Below are positions 1 to 7,630 of a stretch of 34,384 nucleotides of DNA, in pieces (within the stretch, counting starts at the first letter, position 1; every line of letters starts with the position of its first letter). This DNA comes from Spirochaetaceae bacterium (GTDB lineage Bacteria > Spirochaetota > Spirochaetia > DSM-27196 > SLAA01). The DNA is taken from the NCBI GenBank assembly GCA_003556605.1, contig PWQX01000266.1, forward strand, positions 1 to 34,384. Direction: 5' to 3'. Position numbers and translations under genes: made by a program. Below the pieces are notes generated by a model, which was not told where the DNA came from, ran no database searches, and worked only from the letters and a program-made list of their open reading frames with translations.

Positions 1-437
1 GGCGCACTGCCGGGCTCGGCTGCTGCACCCGGCACCGCGCGAGCCTCCTGTTGGGGGGGCGCGCCGGGGGCGGCCGTACCGTGGTCCGGGGCCGCATCGC
101 TGCTTTCAGCAGCCCCGCCGCTCTTCTTGGTCTCACCGCCGGAGCGTGCCGAGCCGGCTTCGGCTTGCGCTGCCTGAACCAGGTCGGCGATGTCCTCACC
201 TTCGGCCCCGATTATTCCGATCGCCTGCCCAACGGTCGCGGTCTCGCCTTCACCGCGAACGATCTTGAGCAACATGCCTTCCTGGGTCGCCTCATAATCC
301 ATACTGGCTTTGTCGGTTTCCACCTCGCACAGTACATCGCCTGCGGCTACGGTATCGCCTTCGCTCTTATTCCACGAAACAATCGTGCCCTCCTCCATCG
401 TCGGCGAGAGCGCGGTCATAAGTATCTTCTCAGCCAT
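1..437 (-). CDS. pdhC: pyruvate dehydrogenase E2 (dihydrolipoamide acetyltransferase), N-terminal part
   Basis: The E2 core of pyruvate dehydrogenase moves the acetyl group from E1 to CoA on a lipoyl arm in the cytoplasm. The gene runs off the left edge, leaving about 145 codons. Residues 1-80 are a biotinyl/lipoyl domain starting MAEKILMTALSPTMEEGT. The lipoylated lysine is K43 in the motif VETDKAS. From about residue 90 the chain is a flexible linker rich in Ala, Pro, Gly and Ser, as between lipoyl and subunit-binding domains of E2 proteins. The ATG at 437 is preceded by a GAGGAAGG ribosome-binding site and lies 9 bases after the pdhB stop, so it is the last visible gene of a PDH operon. 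The peripheral-subunit-binding and catalytic domains lie outside the window, so a branched-chain 2-oxoacid E2 is not excluded. Confidence 0.88.
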   Translation of the reverse strand, partial: MAEKILMTALSPTMEEGTIVSWNKSEGDTVAAGDVLCEVETDKASMDYEATQEGMLLKIVRGEGETATVGQAIGIIGAEGEDIADLVQAAQAEAGSARSGGETKKSGGAAESSDAAPDHGTAAPGAPPQQEARAVPGAAAEPGSA

Positions 438-446
438 AGTCCTTCC

Positions 447-1427
447 TCAATCCATATACGCCGCGCGCTTAACCGCGGCGACGATCTTGTCGCTTGAAGG
501 CTGCACCGCGAGCTCCATGGTATGGTTGTACGGCATTGGTACGTCCTCTGAGCTTACCAGCTCCACCGGCGCATCGAGATCGTCGAAGCAGTTCTTCGAG
601 ATCAACCACGCCACATGCGAGCCGACGCTGGCGACAGGCCACGCTTCATCGACAACGACAGCGCGATTGGTTTTGCGCACCGAGGCGTACATCGCAACCT
701 CGTCGAGTGGCCGCAGCGACCGCAAATCGAGCACTTCAACTGAAACACCTTCATTTTCGAGCTCCTGCGCCGCGCGCATGCAGTAATGCACCGGCTTGGA
801 AAACGAGATAAGCGTGGCGTCGGCACCTTCGCGCATCACGCGCGCCTTGCCGATCGGTACCAAGTACTCCTCCTCGGGAACCTCGCCGGTCAGGCCGTAA
901 GTCATCTCGCTTTCGAGCACCACAACCGGGTTGTCGTCGCGGATGGCGCTCTTCAGAAGCCCTTTGGCGTCATACGGATTGGAGAACGCCACCACCTTTA
1001 AACCCGGAATATGGGCGTAGAAGCTCTGCAGGGCCTGCGAGTGCTGCGAGGACAAATACTCAGCCGGACCGTTGGGGCCTCGAAATACGATCGGACATTT
1101 CAGCTGCCCCCCGGACATGTGACGCATTTTTGCAGCATTGTTTATCACCTGATCGATCGCGAGGAGCGAGAAATTGAAAGTCATCCACTCCACTACCGGA
1201 CGCAGGCCGGTCAATGCCGCGCCGACACCCACACCGGTAAAACCTAACTCGGCGATCGGGGTGTCCATCACCCGCGGAACACCATATTTGTCGAGCAAGC
1301 CGCGCGTGACTTTGTAGGCACCCTCGTACTCGCCGACCTCTTCTCCCATGATGAAAACGCGCTCGTCGCGCTCCATTTCTTCATCAAGAGCCTGGCGTAA
1401 CGCCTCTCGGATTGCAATTTCAGCCAT
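447..1427 (-). CDS. pdhB: pyruvate dehydrogenase E1 component, beta subunit
   Basis: Beta chain of the heterotetrameric E1 that decarboxylates pyruvate with thiamine diphosphate and passes the acetyl unit to the E2 lipoyl arm. It has 326 residues, the normal length. The N-terminus MAEIAIREALRQALDEEM, the block RVMDTPIAELGFTGVGVGAA, the GPNGPAEYLSSQHSQ loop and the C-terminal half (transketolase C-terminal domain with DLRSLRPLDE and VVVDEAW) are all characteristic of PdhB. The ATG follows a GAGGAG ribosome-binding site. pdhA ends 30 bases upstream and the E2 gene starts 9 bases downstream, so the three are co-transcribed on the minus strand. The E1 beta chain of acetoin or branched-chain dehydrogenases is the alternative, but a complete A-B-C order favours pyruvate. 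Confidence 0.93.
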   Translation of the reverse strand: MAEIAIREALRQALDEEMERDERVFIMGEEVGEYEGAYKVTRGLLDKYGVPRVMDTPIAELGFTGVGVGAALTGLRPVVEWMTFNFSLLAIDQVINNAAKMRHMSGGQLKCPIVFRGPNGPAEYLSSQHSQALQSFYAHIPGLKVVAFSNPYDAKGLLKSAIRDDNPVVVLESEMTYGLTGEVPEEEYLVPIGKARVMREGADATLISFSKPVHYCMRAAQELENEGVSVEVLDLRSLRPLDEVAMYASVRKTNRAVVVDEAWPVASVGSHVAWLISKNCFDDLDAPVELVSSEDVPMPYNHTMELAVQPSSDKIVAAVKRAAYMD

Positions 1428-1457
1428 GTGAGACAGACTCCTCTTTTTGGTTATGCA

Positions 1458-2450
1458 TTACGCAAGAACGTCTTCGTACATTGAGCTGACCGGCGGCTCT
1501 GAGCTCTCCTCGGCGAAATCAACCGCTTGCTGCGCGATCTTCTTCGCTTCTTCGTCCAAGGCCTGGAACTCTTCGTCCTCCAACAGGCCGGCATCGAGCA
1601 TTCGCGACTTCAGCACCAAGATAGGATCCTGCTGCTTGTACGACTCCAGCTCTTCCTTCGTCCGGTACTTCGCCGGGTCGCTCATGGAGTGTCCTTTGTA
1701 GCGGTACGTCTTGACATCCAGCAGCAGCGGGACGCGCTTCTCACGCACCGCGCCTGCTGCCTTGCTCAACGCCTCGTACACTTCCAGTACATCCATCCCG
1801 TTCACAACGCTCCCTTCCATATTGTACCCGGCAGCCTTAACATCGAAGTCCTCAACGGCCGAAACGCGCTTGACCGCAGTTCCCATACCGAAGTGGTTGT
1901 TCTCCACAATGTAGATCACCGGAAGCTTCCACACACTCGCGAGGTTCAAAGACTCGTGAAACGCACCCTGGTGAATAGCTCCGTCACCGAAAAAGCACAG
2001 AGTAACCCCGCCGTCGTTGCGGTACATCTGCGCGAATGCCACGCCGGTGGCAACCGGGATCTGCGCTCCCACAATGCCGTTACCGCCGAGCATGTGCTTC
2101 TCCGTGTCGAACATGTGCATCGAGCCACCCTTTCCGCGCGAGCAGCCGGTCTCTTTGCCGAAGAGCTCAGCCATGACGGAATTGGGGTCCATTCCGCACG
2201 CAATCGCATGACCATGATCGCGATACGCCGTGAGAACGTAATCCTTGCTCAAGTCCAATGCGGCGACGCTTCCCACCGCTACCGCTTCCTGACCGTTGTA
2301 TAGATGGCAGAATCCACCGATTTTCTTGAGCCCGTACATTTGGGCGGCCTTCTCTTCAAAACGCCGGATTATGAGCATCTCGCGCATGAGATGATCGAGA
2401 AACTCCTTGCTATAGCCTTTCAGTTCATTCTTCTCTGCAGTCTTCGCCAT
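1458..2450 (-). CDS. pdhA: pyruvate dehydrogenase E1 component, alpha subunit
   Basis: Alpha chain of E1, which with PdhB binds thiamine diphosphate and Mg2+ and carries out the irreversible decarboxylation of pyruvate. It has 330 residues, typical of alpha2beta2 E1 enzymes. The ThDP motif is visible as GDG at residues 155-157 and the paired Asn at 184-185 (VENNHFGMGT). Other family blocks are YRDHGHAIACG, GKGGSMHMF and the loop YRYKGHSMSDP near residue 250, which corresponds to the regulatory phosphorylation loop of mitochondrial enzymes. The ATG at 2450 follows a weak CAGGG. It is the second gene of the minus-strand operon, 12 bases after the flavin-binding split-barrel gene and 30 bases before pdhB. 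Confidence 0.94.
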   Translation of the reverse strand: MAKTAEKNELKGYSKEFLDHLMREMLIIRRFEEKAAQMYGLKKIGGFCHLYNGQEAVAVGSVAALDLSKDYVLTAYRDHGHAIACGMDPNSVMAELFGKETGCSRGKGGSMHMFDTEKHMLGGNGIVGAQIPVATGVAFAQMYRNDGGVTLCFFGDGAIHQGAFHESLNLASVWKLPVIYIVENNHFGMGTAVKRVSAVEDFDVKAAGYNMEGSVVNGMDVLEVYEALSKAAGAVREKRVPLLLDVKTYRYKGHSMSDPAKYRTKEELESYKQQDPILVLKSRMLDAGLLEDEEFQALDEEAKKIAQQAVDFAEESSEPPVSSMYEDVLA

Positions 2451-2462
2451 GGACCCTGACTC

Positions 2463-2909
2463 CTACTGTCTTAATCTGACGACTATCCGCTCGCCCTGCA
2501 GCGGCTTGAAGTACATGATCTCCTCGATAGCCGACTCAAGCACAACGAGGTTACTCTCGTCGGGGATGTTCTTCCAAAACACCGTCAGGCGCCCGCCGAT
2601 CGCTTCCTGCACATCCGCCTTAAGCGCCGGATTGTCGATCACACTGAGACCCCCGCGCAGATACATGATTTCATCCAAGGCTTTGGTCTGCAGCATCCAC
2701 TCTACGCGCGGATTCTCAGCGAGGTTTTGAACCCACGCGTAATCCGGGGAAGTCAATGCGTACAGAAACCCGTTGCGCCCACGGATTGTGGTGGGCGTCA
2801 TCCACCGTAATCGCGGGTGGTTTTCCGGACCCTCCACCGTGCCCAGCACCGCGGTCTTGGCGGTCTCGATGATACGTTCCATGACCGCCAACATTTCATG
2901 GGCTTTCAT
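2463..2909 (-). CDS. pyridoxamine 5'-phosphate oxidase-like (general stress protein 26 type) FMN-binding protein
   Basis: A 148-residue split-barrel protein of the pyridoxamine-phosphate-oxidase-like superfamily. Supporting features are the N-terminal helix, the strand TAVLGTVEGPENHPRLRWMTP, the block LTSPDYAWVQNLAENPRVEWML and the short C-terminal strand block. Such proteins usually bind FMN, F420 or haem, and the substrate cannot be read from sequence. The ATG is preceded by a strong AAAGGAG ribosome-binding site. Its stop lies only 12 bases before pdhA, so it appears to be the first gene of the pdh operon. A redox or flavin-related role near PDH is possible but is inference. It is too short and divergent to be a true PdxH. 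Confidence 0.75.
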   Translation of the reverse strand: MKAHEMLAVMERIIETAKTAVLGTVEGPENHPRLRWMTPTTIRGRNGFLYALTSPDYAWVQNLAENPRVEWMLQTKALDEIMYLRGGLSVIDNPALKADVQEAIGGRLTVFWKNIPDESNLVVLESAIEEIMYFKPLQGERIVVRLRQ

Positions 2910-2964
2910 GCGATTGCTCCTTTGTTACGCTTACAACTGGTTTGGGTTGCATCAATTGCCCCTT

Positions 2965-2993
2965 AATGTAACACTCGCATCTTGATTTTGGAA
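2965..2993 (-). promoter_or_regulatory. weak candidate promoter for the pdh operon
   Basis: On the minus strand TTCCAA (2993-2988) and TACATT (2970-2965) are separated by 17 bases upstream of the split-barrel gene. The -35 matches the consensus poorly. It would overlap the opposing nqr promoter. Confidence 0.25.
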
Positions 2994-3010
2994 GTCGGAA
3001 AACCTATGCT
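2982..3010 (+). promoter_or_regulatory. candidate sigma70-type promoter of the nqr operon
   Basis: TTGATT (2982-2987), a 17-base spacer and TATGCT (3005-3010) form a good sigma70-like promoter. It would give an mRNA leader of about 75 bases before nqrB. An alternative is TTGCCG (3026-3031), 18 bases and TATTTT (3050-3055), which would start much closer to the gene. Confidence 0.45.
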
Positions 3011-3042
3011 CCGGTCTTATTGATGTTGCCGTAAGATAAACA

Positions 3043-3063
3043 GCAGCCCTATTTTTAGGGTGC
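3043..3063 (+). other. stem-loop in the nqr leader
   Basis: CCCTA (3047-3051), a TTTT loop and TAGGG (3056-3060) form a perfect stem. GCA (3043-3045) and TGC (3061-3063) extend it around one bulged G. It lies about 20 bases before the nqrB ribosome-binding site. There is no following T-run, so it is more likely an mRNA-stability or translation-control hairpin than a terminator. Confidence 0.4.
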
Positions 3064-3092
3064 TTTAGCGATCTTTGGCGCGAGGAGGCGTT

Positions 3093-4022
3093 GTGTTCCA
3101 GAAACAGCTGGTAATGCGGAGGGTTCTGTACTCATTGGCCCCTCTGTTTTTGTTTGCAACGTACCAATACGGGTGGCGGGTCCCGCTACTAGTCGCCACC
3201 GTGTTCGTGTCCGGAATACTTACCGAGTACGTGGTAGAAAGAACCCGCAACAAAAAGGTGAGTGAGGCGGTCCTCGTCACCTGCGCGATCTTTGCGCTGG
3301 CCTTACCACCAACGGTACCGTTGTGGGTTGCAATTGTGGGCATCGTTTTCGCCGTGCTGCTCGGCAAAGGAGTGTACGGCGGCTTCGGGCGAAACATCTT
3401 CAACCCGGCGATCACCGGCCGAATGTTCATCTGGATATCGTTCCCTGCGATCATGATGACCAACTGGGTGAAGCCGAGCTTCTTCGGTACCGATGCGGTC
3501 AGCGGTGCAACACCGCTAGCGATGCTGCGCGACGGTGAGTCGCTGGAATTGGCCGACCTGTTCCTGGGTTTTCACGCGAGCTCGATGGGAGAGGGCTCGG
3601 TCCTCCTGATCCTTTTGGCGGCTGCATACCTGATCTGGACAAAGAGCGCGAACTGGCGCTTGATGGTATCCACTTTGGGAACTGCCGCTATCCTCACCAC
3701 CGTCTTCTACCGCACCGGTCTGGATACCGGCTACGCCCCGCAGTACGCTCTGATGTCCGGCAGCTTGATCTACGTCTCGGTTTTCATGGCGACGGATCCG
3801 GTTTCCGCGCCGAACAAGAAGCTATCGATGTGGCTGTACGGTTTCATCATCGGAGGCATGACCGTCCTGGTGCGGACCTTCGCCGGGTTTCCGGAGGGCA
3901 CCAGTTTCGGGCTCTTGCTCGGGAATACCTTCGCGTGTTTGCTTGACGAGATTGTAACCGGATTGGAAAAGCGCAAAAAAGCGAAGCCTGCGCAGGAACC
4001 TGCGGCTCAGCAAGCCGGGTGA
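3093..4022 (+). CDS. nqrB: Na+-translocating NADH:quinone oxidoreductase subunit B (short form)
   Basis: Integral membrane subunit of Na+-NQR carrying covalently bound FMN and helping to form the sodium channel and quinone site. The NQR2/RnfD-family core is clear: GGFGRNIFNPAITGRMF, which is NqrB-like rather than RnfD-like, and SGATPLA, whose Thr (about T140) should carry phosphoester-linked FMN. Multiple hydrophobic helices follow. I start at GTG 3093 because AGGAGG lies at 3083-3088. An in-frame TTG at 3075 lies upstream of that site. The product is about 309 residues, clearly shorter than the roughly 410 of Vibrio NqrB, mainly at the N-terminus. It is the first gene of nqrBCDEF, with no nqrA upstream in the window. 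An Rnf-type complex is the alternative, but the NqrF at the operon end argues for NQR. Confidence 0.87.
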   Translation: MFQKQLVMRRVLYSLAPLFLFATYQYGWRVPLLVATVFVSGILTEYVVERTRNKKVSEAVLVTCAIFALALPPTVPLWVAIVGIVFAVLLGKGVYGGFGRNIFNPAITGRMFIWISFPAIMMTNWVKPSFFGTDAVSGATPLAMLRDGESLELADLFLGFHASSMGEGSVLLILLAAAYLIWTKSANWRLMVSTLGTAAILTTVFYRTGLDTGYAPQYALMSGSLIYVSVFMATDPVSAPNKKLSMWLYGFIIGGMTVLVRTFAGFPEGTSFGLLLGNTFACLLDEIVTGLEKRKKAKPAQEPAAQQAG

Positions 4023-4032
4023 GGAGGGTACT

Positions 4033-4641
4033 GTGGATAAACAGAGTTTCGCGTATACCGTGATATTCACTGCCGTGGTCACGTTTGCGTTCGTGCTATT
4101 ATTGGCGATGGCCAACGAACTGACGATAGAGCAGATAGAGTTCAACCAGGAAGTACGCCTGCAACGGAGCGTGCTGCAGGCCATGGGGGTTGAGTTCCAA
4201 GATGATGAACAAGCAGCTGAGCTGTTCGAGCGCGTCGAGCAGATCGAGGTAAACGGTCTCGGTCTCTACAGCTATGAACGCGACGGCGAGCAACTTTATG
4301 CCAAGGAGTACGCCGGCAGCGGGGTCTGGGGAACTATCCGCGGGCACCTTGGCATTACTCCCGACGGTACGCGCACACTGGGTCTGACGGTCCTGGAGCA
4401 TGAGGAAACTCCCGGGTTAGGCGGGCGCATCGATGAAGGCTGGTTCCAGGAGCAGTTTCGCAACAAGCGGCTCGTAGACGGGCGCCTGGAGATGACCTCG
4501 CGCGACGGTACAGGCGACTTCGACGAAGACAGCGGTGAGATCGACGGCATTACCGGCGCTACCGGAACCAGCGACGCGATGGCACGCATCATCAACGACC
4601 ACTTACAGCAACTCACCCAAGCGTTAGGAGGAGCGGCATGA
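4033..4641 (+). CDS. nqrC: Na+-translocating NADH:quinone oxidoreductase subunit C
   Basis: Subunit with one N-terminal membrane anchor (about residues 8-27) and an extracytoplasmic FMN-binding domain that relays electrons in Na+-NQR. The covalent flavin motif is TGATGTS at residues 174-180, with T177 as the expected attachment residue. The block EHEETPGLGGRI is the other family hallmark. The protein has 202 residues against about 255 in Vibrio, closer to RnfG in size. Translation starts at GTG 4033 after GAGGAGGG, 10 bases beyond the nqrB stop. Its TGA overlaps the nqrD start as ATGA. A covalent flavin would need an ApbE-type flavin transferase, which is not encoded in this window. Confidence 0.87.
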   Translation: MDKQSFAYTVIFTAVVTFAFVLLLAMANELTIEQIEFNQEVRLQRSVLQAMGVEFQDDEQAAELFERVEQIEVNGLGLYSYERDGEQLYAKEYAGSGVWGTIRGHLGITPDGTRTLGLTVLEHEETPGLGGRIDEGWFQEQFRNKRLVDGRLEMTSRDGTGDFDEDSGEIDGITGATGTSDAMARIINDHLQQLTQALGGAA

Positions 4642-5252
4642 GCTCGGCAGCAGCCCCCGGCCCAATTCTAAGAGAGAACCTCTGGACCAATAACCCGATC
4701 TTCATGCAAGTGCTCGGTATATGTTCGGCTTTGGCCGTGACCAACTTACTGGTGAACACCGTTATCATGACGATCGCGGTCGTCGCGGTTATGGGCATGA
4801 CCAACCTCACGGTCGCGATAATGAAATCACTTATTCCGCGGAAAGTCCGTATGATGGTTCAAACCTTGATTATCGCCTCCTACGTGATCGTTGTAGACAT
4901 CATTCTGCGCGCCTACGTACCGGACATTAGCCGCGAGCTTGGCCCTTATGTCGGGCTGATTATCACGAACTGTATAATCATGGGCCGCGCAGAGGCCTTC
5001 GCGCAATCAAATCGACCGTTGATCTCGATGTGGGACGGCATGACCTCGGGCATGGGATACATGGGTGTGCTGCTCAGTATCGCTCTGATCCGCGAGCTAC
5101 TAGGTTTCGGCAGCTTGTTTGGATACCAAGTCATGCCCGCGGCGTTTGAACCCTGGATCATTATGGTAATGCCGCCGAGCGCGTTCTTCGTACTCGGAAT
5201 CATCATCTGGATCGGCAAAGCAATTATGGAACGAGAAGGAGCCCCCGCATGA
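4638..5252 (+). CDS. nqrD: Na+-translocating NADH:quinone oxidoreductase subunit D
   Basis: Six-helix membrane subunit of Na+-NQR, 204 residues, the normal length. Diagnostic blocks are NNPIFMQVLGICSALAVTN near the N-terminus and YVGLIITNCIIMGRAEAFA in the middle. The Cys residues in GICSAL and TNCIIMG correspond to the pair that, with the NqrE pair, holds an intramembrane iron centre in characterised enzymes. The ATG overlaps the nqrC stop by four bases (ATGA) with GGAGGAG upstream, and the gene ends in a second ATGA overlap with nqrE, so it is translationally coupled on both sides. The NQR assignment over RnfE rests on the operon context and overall similarity. Confidence 0.93.
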   Translation: MSSAAAPGPILRENLWTNNPIFMQVLGICSALAVTNLLVNTVIMTIAVVAVMGMTNLTVAIMKSLIPRKVRMMVQTLIIASYVIVVDIILRAYVPDISRELGPYVGLIITNCIIMGRAEAFAQSNRPLISMWDGMTSGMGYMGVLLSIALIRELLGFGSLFGYQVMPAAFEPWIIMVMPPSAFFVLGIIIWIGKAIMEREGAPA

Positions 5253-5845
5253 ACCCTCCGGATATTACGTTAGTCCCGCTGCTGTTCGCTTCAATATTTA
5301 CCAGCAACATCTTGTTGGCAAACTTTCTCGGCATGTGCTCGTTCATCTCGATCTCCAAAGACATGCAATCCTCCAATGGGCTCGGGATGGCGGTCACTTT
5401 GGTGTTGTTTCTGACCTCCGGGTTGAACTGGATCGTGTATCACATGGTTCTAGTTCCGCTGGGGCTTGTGTATCTGCGCTACATTATCTTCATCATCGTA
5501 ATAGCCTCTATGGTGCAGATCACCGAGATGGTCATAGACCGCGTCTCCCCGAAGTTGTACATAACCCTGGGGATCTTTCTTCCGCTGATTACCGTTAACT
5601 GTGCGATCCTCGGCGTCTCGTTATTCATGGAGATCCGTGAGTACAGCTTCACCCAGTCCCTGGTGTACGGATTAGGCTCCGGCTTGGGATGGTGGTTGGC
5701 GATCATGCTCCTGTCTGCGATTCGCAAGAAGGTAGAGAAAGGCCCGGTACCGGCAGCCCTCAAAGGCCCCGGCATTACGGTGATCACGATCGGGTTCATG
5801 GCAATGGCATTTATCGGCTTTGGTGGCATGTTGCCGGTTCAGTAG
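5249..5845 (+). CDS. nqrE: Na+-translocating NADH:quinone oxidoreductase subunit E
   Basis: Six-helix membrane subunit paired with NqrD by pseudo-symmetry in Na+-NQR. It has 198 residues, as expected. The N-terminal block LLFASIFTSNILLANFLGMCSF and the later TVNCAILGVSLFME are family hallmarks, and their Cys residues (LGMCSF, VNCAIL) are the expected iron ligands. The ATG at 5249 overlaps the nqrD stop by four bases and GAAGGAG lies upstream. The C-terminus continues into the short spacer before nqrF, which contains the nqrF ribosome-binding site. Confidence 0.93.
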   Translation: MNPPDITLVPLLFASIFTSNILLANFLGMCSFISISKDMQSSNGLGMAVTLVLFLTSGLNWIVYHMVLVPLGLVYLRYIIFIIVIASMVQITEMVIDRVSPKLYITLGIFLPLITVNCAILGVSLFMEIREYSFTQSLVYGLGSGLGWWLAIMLLSAIRKKVEKGPVPAALKGPGITVITIGFMAMAFIGFGGMLPVQ

Positions 5846-5873
5846 AAGTAAGGTCGAATCAAGGAGGAAGAGT

Positions 5874-6998
5874 TTGGAGCTTGCAACTGTGCTGGTTGCA
5901 CCGGTGGCTCTGTCGGCGATAAGCGCGGCGCTGGCGGTGCTGATATCGGTTACCGACAAAATCGTAAATAACTATGGCGAAGTGGCGATCGACATCAACA
6001 ACGGATCGCGCAGCCTCAAGGTTACCGGCGGAACCAATATGCTGGTGACGCTTGCCGAGAGCGCAATTTTCGTTCCGTCGGCTTGCGGAGGTCGCGGTAG
6101 CTGCGGCGAATGCAAGGTCAAGGTGAACTCCGACGTTGGTCCGCACCTGCCGACCGAGATCCCTTATCTCACGAATGAACAGCTTGAGGAGAACATACGC
6201 CTGTCCTGCCAAGTCAAGCTGAAGAGCGACGTTGATATCGAGATACCTGAATACCTGTTCAAGATCCAGCAGTATCAAGGCGTCGTTGAACGTATTCGTG
6301 ACGTCACACATGACATAAAAGAGGTTTATTTCAAACTCACCGACGGTGAGGTCGATTTCAAAGCCGGTCAGTACGGACAGATTGAAGTGCCGCCTTACGG
6401 CAAAGTCAAGGGACCTACCCAGCGAGCATACTCTATGTCATCGGTTCCCGGCGACTCCAATCATCTCGAGTTCCTGATCCGGCTGGTCCCGGGCGGCATC
6501 GTCACCACGTATGTGCACGAACACCTGCAAGAGGGGCACAAGATGAAGATCATCGCGCCGTTCGGAGATTTCTACGTTCGCGACACCGATGCCCAGATGA
6601 TCTGCGTTGCCGGTGGCTCGGGAATGGCTCCGTTCAAGTCGATCTTTTACGACTTCGTGGGAAACGGTATGATGGATAAGCGCGACATCTGGTACTTCTT
6701 CGGCGCGCGCACCAAGAAAGACTTGTTTTACTTAGACGAGCTGAACGAGCTTCAAGAGAAGTACGAGCGCTTCCACTTCATACCTGCGTTGTCTGAGCCT
6801 GAAGAATCCGACAAATGGGAAGGTGCTACCGGACTGATCACCGAGGTGCTCGACGGTTACTTGCGCGATACCATCCCGACCAGCATAGCGAAGGAAGGCT
6901 ACCTGTGCGGTAGCCCGGGCATGCTCGATGCCTGTATGGCGGTCATGCGAAGCCACGACATGGCCGAAGATAAGATCTACTTTGATAAGTTCGCATAG
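5874..6998 (+). CDS. nqrF: Na+-translocating NADH:quinone oxidoreductase subunit F (NADH-oxidising, 2Fe-2S and FAD)
   Basis: Entry subunit of Na+-NQR that oxidises NADH and passes electrons through FAD and a 2Fe-2S cluster. It has one N-terminal membrane helix, then a ferredoxin domain with the cluster motif SACGGRGSCGECKVKV plus the last Cys in LSCQVK. A ferredoxin-reductase-like domain follows, with RAYSMSS for FAD and GGSGMAPFKS and YLCGSPGMLDAC for NADH. I choose TTG 5874 because AAGGAGGAAG lies at 5861-5870; longer readings would run back into nqrE. This gives 374 residues, slightly shorter than the usual 407. The gap after nqrE is 28 bases. This NADH-dehydrogenase module separates NQR from Rnf. 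Confidence 0.92.
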   Translation: MELATVLVAPVALSAISAALAVLISVTDKIVNNYGEVAIDINNGSRSLKVTGGTNMLVTLAESAIFVPSACGGRGSCGECKVKVNSDVGPHLPTEIPYLTNEQLEENIRLSCQVKLKSDVDIEIPEYLFKIQQYQGVVERIRDVTHDIKEVYFKLTDGEVDFKAGQYGQIEVPPYGKVKGPTQRAYSMSSVPGDSNHLEFLIRLVPGGIVTTYVHEHLQEGHKMKIIAPFGDFYVRDTDAQMICVAGGSGMAPFKSIFYDFVGNGMMDKRDIWYFFGARTKKDLFYLDELNELQEKYERFHFIPALSEPEESDKWEGATGLITEVLDGYLRDTIPTSIAKEGYLCGSPGMLDACMAVMRSHDMAEDKIYFDKFA

Positions 6999-7010
6999 GG
7001 GTAGTGCAAG

Positions 7011-7466
7011 ATGTGGATGACACCGGAGTTCCGGAAAGCACAAGAGAATATGCAACCGGGAGTGATTACCGCCGACGGATTCCTCGGTGACGAGACGAGA
7101 CCGATCATTGAAATCATCTCCGCCGATGAGGAGCGCATGGCGCAGCTCGGAATAGAGTTCGAGGAAGCGGCCGCGCGTATGCGGCGGGTAATCGACGAGG
7201 GCCGCAAGGGACTCGGCGAACCGATTACCGTCGATGGAAAGTGGGTTGTGCGGGTCGACGAGGCGCGCGGATTTCTCGCGTCGCCGTTTGAGGACGGAAT
7301 ATTTCGCAAGGTGAACGCGGTCGTTTCAAGAAAGGAAGACCCCGAGCGGCAGCTCTTGGTTTCCGAACTCTCGCTTCACCTGTTCGAGAAGTACCACTTC
7401 TGTCAGGGCAAGGGCTCGCCGTTCCGGTTGGACCCCGACAGACTCAGACAGGTTCTCGATCTCTAG
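7011..7466 (+). CDS. uncharacterised protein downstream of nqrF
   Basis: I do not recognise this 151-residue protein. It is soluble, has no signal peptide or membrane segment, and is rich in charged residues. A helical stretch (about 42-70) precedes a strand-rich middle containing VDGKWVVRVDEARGF. The C-terminal block carries a single Cys in YHFCQGKGSPFRLD. It begins 12 bases after nqrF with no promoter between, so it is very probably the last gene of the nqr transcript and may serve assembly or regulation of the complex; that is inference. The start may be ATG 7011 or ATG 7017. Codon use looks like its neighbours, so it is a real gene. Confidence 0.75.
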   Translation: MWMTPEFRKAQENMQPGVITADGFLGDETRPIIEIISADEERMAQLGIEFEEAAARMRRVIDEGRKGLGEPITVDGKWVVRVDEARGFLASPFEDGIFRKVNAVVSRKEDPERQLLVSELSLHLFEKYHFCQGKGSPFRLDPDRLRQVLDL

Positions 7467-7478
7467 CACAGAATAGGC

Positions 7479-7484
7479 TATACT
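7479..7484 (+). promoter_or_regulatory. possible -10 box ahead of the aroK-aroC operon
   Basis: TATACT lies 13 bases after the preceding stop codon, but no convincing -35 hexamer stands 16-18 bases upstream. The stretch 7467-7733 otherwise holds only a small open frame and no terminator that I can see. Confidence 0.3.
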
Positions 7485-7630
7485 ACTATTGTGTCATTAG
7501 GCCCGTCAGCGCACCCGAGTTATGCTCAACCGTACGCATCGCGCTGAACAGGAGCAAGAGTAACAAGCAGGCTCTTCGCCGCGAACGTCCATCCGGCGCT
7601 ATTCACGAGAGTATGAACGAGGTGTTGATC

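Noticed and set aside
1527-2303. 258-codon open frame antisense to pdhA
   Set aside because: pdhA is unmistakable in the same bases. The antisense product is His/Arg/Val-rich without any domain.
2927-2955. TTGATG / TAAGCG promoter for the pdh operon on the minus strand
   Set aside because: Transcription would begin inside the ribosome-binding site of the first gene, and the -10 is poor.
3093-6998. Reading the respiratory operon as an Rnf complex
   Set aside because: The last subunit has the NqrF architecture (2Fe-2S plus FAD/NADH domains), and NqrB, D and E blocks fit NQR better. No RnfB or RnfC gene is present.
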